DNA of 64,000 nucleotides from Nissolia schottii (lineage: Eukaryota; Streptophyta; Magnoliopsida; Fabales; Fabaceae), in the NCBI GenBank assembly GCA_003254905.1, contig QANU01014181.1, forward strand, positions 242,683 through 306,682, written 5' to 3'. Of the stretch, positions 57,387-64,000 are shown in pieces; within the stretch, counting starts at the first letter, position 1, and the number at the start of each line of letters is the position of its first letter. Position numbers and translations under genes: made by a program. Under the pieces are notes generated by a model, which worked only from the letters and a program-made list of their open reading frames with translations, was not told the origin of the DNA and made no database searches.

Positions 57387-59396
57387 ATGGATGTTGACCG
57401 TCTCCAACAGCTGAAGGCCTTTGATGAATCCAAAGCCGGAGTGAAAGGCCTCGTTGACTCCGGCATCGCCAAAGTCCCCCCAATTTTCATCAGGCCGCCG
57501 GAAGATCTCGCCGCCGATGTCGACAAACCGGCTCTGACCCAGTTCAGGATCCCGGTCATTGATCTCAAAGACATCTCCGTTGACCGCGCCGGAGCGGTCG
57601 CCGGAGTCCGGGAGGCGGCGGAGAAGGTGGGGTTTTTCCAGGTGGTGAACCATGGGATGCCCGTGGAGCTGCTGGAGGAGATGTTGGGGGCGGTGCGTGA
57701 GTTCCACGAGCTGCCACCGGCGGTGAAGGCTGAGTATTTCAGTAGGGAGGAGGCGAGGAAGGTGAAGTATGCCTCCAACTTTAATTTGTATCATTCAAAA
57801 TATGCAAATTGGAGGGACACTCTGTTTTGTATTATGGGTCCTGAACCACTTGATCCACAGGAATTGCCTCCTGTCTCTAGGTAACATTTGAATTTTGAAC
57901 TTTCCAATTTGAGGTTTCTCATATAATACTATGACTAGTACTATTTGGATACTAAGTAAAACGTAGACACCAAGTCTTCTCCCTCACGTATATCAAAGGA
58001 TCTACAATTACATCATGTGATGTTAATGTGAATCTCATGATGTGTTAAAGAGAAGACTTGATATTTATACTAAGATTGATGTACAAATAATATTTTTGTA
58101 ATTGTAATAGCAATGCTATGATGACAATTATTTAGTACAACCATGTTCACAAAAATGCAGAATCTACGGTAAGCCCCACCATAATGGATCTTACACTTTG
58201 ACCAGTGTGATTATCTCATAGTTATCGACCTATACTTTCTACAACTATAAAGACAATATGGTTGGAAATACATTCTCATGCATTATGAATATAAGAGAGT
58301 TTATATTATTATTTACTCAAATAATTTCTCCACCTATTGCTTATATAGGTTGCATTTGACTGAATTGATTTATCTTTAAATCAACGTATTTGATTATAAT
58401 GTATTGAGTTAAGAAATGCATTGATTTAATCAAAAGAAACCTACCGACGTGCATGAATGAAATATATTACAAATACAACTTTTGTAGTAGTGAGATGAAA
58501 GTCAAACTTGTACGTGTACTGATGAAGTAATATCTGATTTGATTGCAATGAATGAATCAAAATTAAATCCATATTGCTCTTCTAAAAACTCTTAGTAAGT
58601 GCTTTTGTTTTCTGGGTATGCTATTACTCTAATTGGCAGGGATGTAACAATGGAATACTCAAGGCAAGTTGGGATATTGGGGAGACTTTTATTTGAATTA
58701 CTTTCAGAAGCACTTGGACTCAGTCGTAACCATCTTGAAAGCATGGATTGTGCAAAAGGGCACTCAATTTTGAGTCACTATTATCCAGCATGTCCAGAAC
58801 CTGAACTGACTATGGGAACTGCCACACACTCGGATCCTGACTTCCTCACAGTTCTGCTTCAAGATCACATTGGCGGGCTTCAAGTTTTGAGCCAAAGTGG
58901 GTGGATTGATGTCCCTCCTATTTCTGGAGCTCTAGTGGTAAACATTGGAGGTTTACTACAGGTAAGTCCATTCTTTTTTTATCCCCATTAGTTGCATGCC
59001 GTTTTCACTCTAATAGGTACATGTTTTGATTAACTTATTTTGGATTCAATCAACTTATAATTAACAGTTAATTCCTAAAATGACTTTATAAAAACAAACG
59101 ATTAATTTTTGAAGAAATATTAATTTGGCTTGAGATAACTGCAGCTAATGTCCAATGACAAATTCAAAAGCGTGGAGCATCGTGTGCTTGCAAACCGTAG
59201 AGGGCCTAGAGTGTCAGTGGCATGCTTCTTCACTCATCTCGATCCAACAGCAAGAATGTATGGCCCCATCAAGGAACTGTTATCAGAGGATGACCCCCCT
59301 CTGTATAGGGAAACATCCATCAAAGATTTTACTGCCAACTTTCATAAGGATCTCCATGGGAATTCATGTCTTACCAATATCAGGTTACTGCAGTAA
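57387..59396 (+). CDS. 2-oxoglutarate/Fe(II) dioxygenase of the same cluster (gene E)
   Basis: Three exons: 57387-57880, 58640-58961 and 59145-59396 (1068 nt, 355 aa). The start is the ATG in [20 protein letters not shown]. The in-frame GTG 24 bases earlier is not needed. Motifs: [29 protein letters not shown] and [14 protein letters not shown]. Iron ligands are H-S-D in [10 protein letters not shown] and His in [20 protein letters not shown] (R-V-S). It is clearly the tandem sister of gene D, sharing coding, intron positions, 5' and 3' flanks. A/B and D/E form two subgroups within the cluster. No lesion was seen. Confidence 0.94.
57930..58105. mobile_element. MITE-like palindrome in intron 1 of gene E
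   Basis: ACCAAGTCTTCTC (about 57968) is inverted as GAGAAGACTTGATAT (about 58052). Between them ACATCATGTGATG and CTCATGATGTGT resemble the core of the palindrome at 43743-43810. Only E of the D/E pair has it. Confidence 0.5.
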
Positions 59397-59883
59397 CTAT
59401 GGCATGGAAGTGTAAGTCTAATGATTCTTAGGTTTTTCACTATCATCGTCTATTAATTTAAAACAAACTGTATTTATCATGCATATCATGAGTGAGATTA
59501 ACCTTTCAATAAGTCATAACTTTGGGCATAAAAAGATGTTACACTTTGACATTTACAATTGTATTGTACATTTGAGAAATCGACACCTAAGTCGATATTC
59601 AAGAAATTATGTGTAAATGAGTATAGAATTTAATTATGTATGTAATAAATGTGGTAATATCTAATAATGGATGTGAAATGTTAGTAAAGGTAACTAAGTA
59701 GCAATGAATGTTGCTAATGGATGATAAGTTTATACATATTTGCACACCCTTTAAACATGTGTCAGTTTGAGTATCTATGAATTATGTCCAAACAACCCTT
59801 CTTGATAGTTTTCATGTATCATTCAATAAGAAATGAGGTTTGTAAATCTTTTAATAGACATATGTTAGACATCCTTATATAAG

Positions 59884-60870
59884 GATGGAAATGGATCGAG
59901 TCAGGTTAGGTTTTGGTTTAAATAGGCTTGATTTAATTCTAAATTATTCGGTCTGAGGTCGAGCCTATTACTGATTATATGTTTTTTTTCTAAGGCTTAG
60001 CTTAGCCTTTCTAAAAGCCTATTCTAACCTAAAAGTCTGCTTACAAGCTTACTTAAAATAAAGAAAAATAAAAACCTAAGATATTTGTCGTCAGGTGTAT
60101 CTAATTAAATCAATAACAAGAAGTACGTAGAAGAAATATTTTTTTAGTCATTTAAGTTTAACACAACCAAAACAAGCATGAAAGAATATGAATTGTACCA
60201 ATAACTAAGAATAAATATTACTCTACAAATATTGAAGTGATATAACAAGAGAAAACAAATTAATAGGCATTATACAATAAATGAAAAGATGATGTGCTAT
60301 GTGTTTAGGTCTGAGACAAAGACAAAGGGATAAACAATAAATAAAAAAGAATGTGTAACTCTATTTCTAGGTGAGTGAGAGGAATGGAAAGTAAAAGATT
60401 TTAAATATACGATTAAACCATATTATAATAATATTCATGCTTTCCGCTCTCTTGCTTTCAGACATTAGGGACTGGGAGGCACGGGTTAAGCCATATTGTC
60501 TGCTCAGTAAATGAGGCGGCGGATTGGCTTTCTCATAAAGGGGCAAGTGAGGCTACCTTGTTTTTTTATATATGTTGCTTTCCCCCTAGGATATTATTCC
60601 GCTTCTGGAGCGTGATGTGCTAAGAAATTAGTTTACGTTGTTTCTCTTATTTCTCTTACATTATTTAAAAAAAAAGGTCAATTTGCTAGGTTTAATAAAA
60701 AAAATTTATTATTTATGATCTGCTCTATTTTACTAAAAAAGTCTTTTTAACAGCCTTGATCTGGAAATTCAAAAAAAATCTTTAACCTAACTTATTTAAT
60801 AAAAATCTTTAATCTCAGTAAGTCTTAAACGAGCTGAGCCAAATGGAGGGTCTATTTTCACTCCTATCCT
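59884..60870. mobile_element. Dispersed AT-rich element, copy 2, with a LINE inserted
   Basis: Direct-orientation match to 42883-43672 from AAGGATGGAAATGG to CTATTTTCACTCCTA. About 230 bp of extra sequence (60448-60678) interrupts it. Confidence 0.65.
60448..60678 (+). mobile_element. 5'-truncated LINE tail
   Basis: A frame reads HIVCSVNEAADWLSHKGASE, matching the end of LINE RNase H domains (H--R--N--ADWLA--G). A short 3' UTR and an A9 tract at about 60667-60676 follow. It is nested in the older repeat. Confidence 0.65.
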
Positions 60871-61916
60871 TATGATTTTAATCATTAACATGAATGAAAA
60901 AGATAAAAGAAAAAATGTTTGATTATTTTTTATCTATTGATGTCTATACATGTCTCATCGTCAATAGATTAAAAACTGTCTTGTTGCTTGTGTTGCTTAA
61001 ATGGATATTCATTGGTTGCTGTGCTTCTACCATAATTTCATGGATTATTGGGGCTGCTTGGCGTGACTGTGATTGTGATATGGATATTGTAGGGTTTGAA
61101 TTTCAAGACTTGCTGTTGGGAGCTCTCTCGGTTGAATATATCTTTGTGGAACCCAATCTATGGATTTTGTTGGTGTTGGTTTCAGTGGTGAGTTTCTGTA
61201 TTTGTTCTATCATGTGTAGTCACTGGTGGTGCGTTGTTGTGTTCTTTGAGTACCTATGTAATTTCTCTTGCTTGCTATTTGGGTTTAAGTCTTTCTTTCA
61301 ATGAAACATCCAAAATAAAACGTAAAAACTGTCTACATTCACTCGATTTTATTTCATATTTCAATCTTCATAGTTTATGGGAGTAGTTATCATATCGAAA
61401 TATGATTAAGAATAGTAACTAATTATTTTGGTAGGTTAACGTTATTGCTATAAAGAAAGGCTATGGAATTCTCTTGATTGACTTAATTGTTCTCTCAACA
61501 TTTTCATCAGCTGATCATCAATGTTAAGTTTCTTAAAAGACATGACGGGTCTATGGGGTTCAGTACCATGCCCTGAAACAGAGCAAACCATTCCTATTTT
61601 AATTTTTTTTAAAATAAATATCTAAAGTCGTTCCCTTACAATTTGAGTTTTGAACATATTGACCGTTCACAGTTATAAAAATCAGACACATAAATCTTAG
61701 GGCTCTCTCACCCCACCCACAACCACCCCATTACCCCAGCATTTTATAAATTTAATGTAATAAAAGATACAGTGTGAAGTCTCTATTTGGTCCCTAAATT
61801 TTACATGATTATCCTATTTAATTTTTAACAAAGAAAAATGTCTCATTAATTCTTCAAATTTAAAAAAAATAATAATTAAAATGATCAATGCTTCCATTAA
61901 AAAAATGCTTGACCTC
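60871..61916. other. Intergenic DNA
   Basis: The frame at 60894-61304 has strongly hydrophobic, Trp/Cys-rich translation but no domain I recognise. It ends just before TTTCAATGAAACATCC, which resembles a LINE 3' UTR, so a decayed LINE tail is possible. Confidence 0.4.
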
Positions 61917-62137
61917 TGTTGAAATCCATGGTACCAGGAGAGAAGAGAGAAAATGAAACTGAATAAAATCGATAGAATGAAAAGTTGTGTGAATTACAAG
62001 TGATGCAGCCTATATATATGCTATTGATAACCACTAACAACCACTAACCATAAGCTAATTAGTTAAACCATTAGCTAATTCTAACTAACTATTACAATTA
62101 TCAATTACTTCAACTATATCATCTATATATTCTAATA
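61917..62137 (-). mobile_element. LTR (3' type) of a Copia-like element, minus orientation
   Basis: On the minus strand a G7 run (62144-62138), resembling a polypurine tract, is followed by TATTAGAATATATAGATG. The unit ends GGATTTCAACA at 61917, giving 221 bp. It contains a TATA-like block (CATATATATAGG). The expected TG start has become TA. The next five bases (GAGGT on the minus strand) would be the target duplication, but the partner lies outside the window. Confidence 0.6.
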
Positions 62138-64000
62138 CCCCCCCGCAAGCTGGACAATGTGCACTAACATTTCCAGCTTGGAAACAACGATACAAAGAAA
62201 AATCAAAGAGCAACACAATGCTAAATGATTGAAACCCAGTAGCAACCACCGAAGTTCCTAGTTCCTGGAAGTCTTCGGCCTTCACTAAAGCCCCTTCGAT
62301 CTTCCTCCAACGTCTCAACGACACCGGTTGCAAACGGTTTCAACACAGGAGCAATGATCAAATGCCATCACAGGCAAAACATATGGCAAAAGCAAATGTT
62401 CCCATCACATCAAAAGCTTAACCACCCAATCGACAGAAGCAAACAAAGCTCAATTATCAAGTGCAAAAGCTGAAATTCGACGCTTAACCACCCAAGATAA
62501 GAGCAATTATAAAGCCATAAGGCTAACAGAATATGGACCAATGCTTGGCCATGTCTCACACTGATCTGAATCAAAGCAGCACAAGGCTAACAAAACAGAA
62601 ATTTGTATGCTAACAAAGCAGAAACTTGTGACAGAAAATGTCATACTAAAATTTTAACAACCAAACTAGCAGTAACAGATCTAAGGCTACAAGAAGATTA
62701 GAACTAAAACTCAACCAAACCAGCAGTATTCTTCATAAGATATTTGCACAAATAGGCAGCAACATAGACGGATCCAAAACTCAGTAAGTGGACGTCCATA
62801 CAAAGGAAATGTCACCTCCTTATCGAGAAAAGGCAATCCATCAAATACCTTGTGTGCATCATCAACAAGAAGTAAGAAACTCCATCATCAAGGACCTCAT
62901 ATCTGAACTAAGCCAATCAAGAAGATGAAATCAAATCTAAATAATGAAGAACAAGAATAACTGAGACGAAACACAAATGCTGCAGCAAGGTCACCACTGC
63001 AAGAAAGCAAAAATCTGAAGATGAGCTAGAAACGAACTCAAGTCCGACAAACCATAGCCGTCGGCCATCACAGGTGAAAGCATATACAGATCAAATATGG
63101 CAGTGGTAAGCCTTCGGAAAAGGGAAACAAGCGCAGATACGTTAACATTCCAGGCAACAAACAGCAAAGCCAACAGTGAGATGTTCATATTGTGCAATAA
63201 CCAACATAGCAGACTAGAACCAGAGTCATAATCAGAGCAAACAGCAACAACAAACATCAAGAAAACTAGAGCCATGAACGGAGCTCAAATCTGATGCAAA
63301 CAGAGACAAAACCAGTTTTCACACACCTGAGAGAGATTAGAACCGAGTTAACGCTGTGGCTTGAACACAGCGCGGTGTTGCAAGACGAATTGCAAAGCAG
63401 GCGTTGGCACCATCTTCGCCGCGCACAGGCTGCCGCGCAACTCTCTGCGGACGAGGCCGCCGCTGGTTTTTAGAAGCCTCACAAGTGGCAAAATCGCGCC
63501 AGCCCTGCCTATCGCTGCCTTGTGATCCTCCACCTGAGACAGTCGGAACAGTGCGCACACCGCATTCTCCTTCACAATTGAGGTTTTCATGAAACCAGGT
63601 CTGGAAACTTCCTCCAAAATCGAAAAGAAAGAAGCAGTAGCGTACAGATTACTCTGAGATCCTCAAGAATCCAGTGCGGACTCAAGCACGCCAGCAAGTA
63701 ATGGATGAAGCATAGATGGCGCAGATCTGAAGCAAGAAGGTGAAACCAAATCAGATCCTGAATCGGAGCAAAACCACGAGCACGCCGACAACTCCGACGG
63801 CTTTATCCAACAGTTCGTCGCCAATCTCGGCTCCGATTCCGTCGACGGGCAGAAGCTTCAGGTCACTGACAAGATCTGTCTTTTTACTCTACTCCGTTGA
63901 ACGATCTCTCGCTCGCGGCAAACAGCAGCAACGGCAAAAGAAAACCAGATCTGCACGATTCTCAGAAAGTACCAGATCCTCGGTGGAGGAGGAGGGAGCA
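62138..64000. mobile_element. Internal region next to the LTR, probably a non-autonomous retroelement with captured gene pieces
   Basis: No gag or pol is recognisable for at least 1.86 kb beside the polypurine tract. The region is less AT-rich than its surroundings. It contains an ARM-repeat gene fragment (63348-63617, minus) and a plus-strand open stretch at 63702-63898 (ADLKQEGETKSDPESEQNHE..., FIQQFVANLGSDSVDGQKLQ) that I cannot assign. It may continue past the right edge. Confidence 0.45.
63348..63617 (-). pseudogene. ARM-repeat (plant U-box-like) gene fragment
   Basis: The minus-strand reading SIVKENAVCALFRLSQVEDH, then KAAIGRAGAILPLVRLLKTS and GGLVRREL fits the armadillo repeats of plant PUB/ARM proteins (KENA--ALF-LS, K-AIGRAGAI-PLV-LL). 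It continues RGSLCAAKMV before a stop. No U-box and no further ARM units are visible, and it lies beside an LTR, so capture by a retroelement is likely. A partial host gene running off the edge is the alternative. Confidence 0.6.

Overview
The window looks like nuclear DNA from a dicot, most probably a legume close to soybean (Glycine). The reasons are split GT-AG genes with small introns, AT-rich intergenic DNA, abundant Copia, LINE, Mutator-like and MITE relics, and protein families typical of flowering plants. The species is an inference from general resemblance, not a database match. There is one assembly gap, 23801-24470.

Layout: the left edge holds the 5' coding exons of an HD-Zip class IV homeodomain gene on the minus strand (1-745), with a long leader/promoter zone up to about 2.7 kb. 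From 2.7 to 10.2 kb there is no intact gene, only two broken Copia pieces (5452-6011, 7370-7800) and a GC island rich in ACGT cores (8810-9015). A complete five-exon RBL2-like rhomboid protease gene lies at 10268-13643 on the plus strand. It is followed by a 5'-truncated LINE (14370-16060).

From 16.4 to 28.3 kb lies a nested palindrome. The outer arms (16618-18259 and 26692-28322) are inverted copies of the last exon and 3' flank of a methyltransferase gene. The inner arms (18826-19622 and 22778-23567) enclose broken rhomboid exons in both orientations plus a tandem repeat of about 0.94 kb. Copia gag, a Mutator-type element with long terminal inverted repeats, a LINE tail and a palindrome-array element sit between the arms.

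The intact methyltransferase gene, a PMT/QUA2-type Golgi enzyme, occupies 28097-34283 on the minus strand. To its right are a dead MuDR-type transposase (34985-37320), a CHX cation/H+ antiporter pseudogene split by a 360-bp insertion with a perfect 9-bp target duplication (39409-40250), and a Helitron-type RPA/PIF1-helicase relic (44345-45385).

From 46.7 to 59.4 kb is a tandem cluster of 2-oxoglutarate/Fe(II) dioxygenases of the 'ACC oxidase homolog' group. It has four near-complete genes, one exon relic and a minisatellite array. One copy (53336-55748) has a disrupted start. The right end (59.9-64 kb) is transposon-derived: an AT-rich repeat also present at 42.9 kb, a LINE tail, an LTR, and an ARM-repeat gene fragment beside it.

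The most unusual signal is a family of short palindromes with cores GAAATCG/CGATTTC or GAATTCG/CGAATTC, set at a pitch of roughly 55 bp. It occurs at four separate places (25.7, 37.6, 39.7 and 56.7 kb). One copy lies inside a clean Mutator-type insertion and another lies directly upstream of the MuDR transposase relic.
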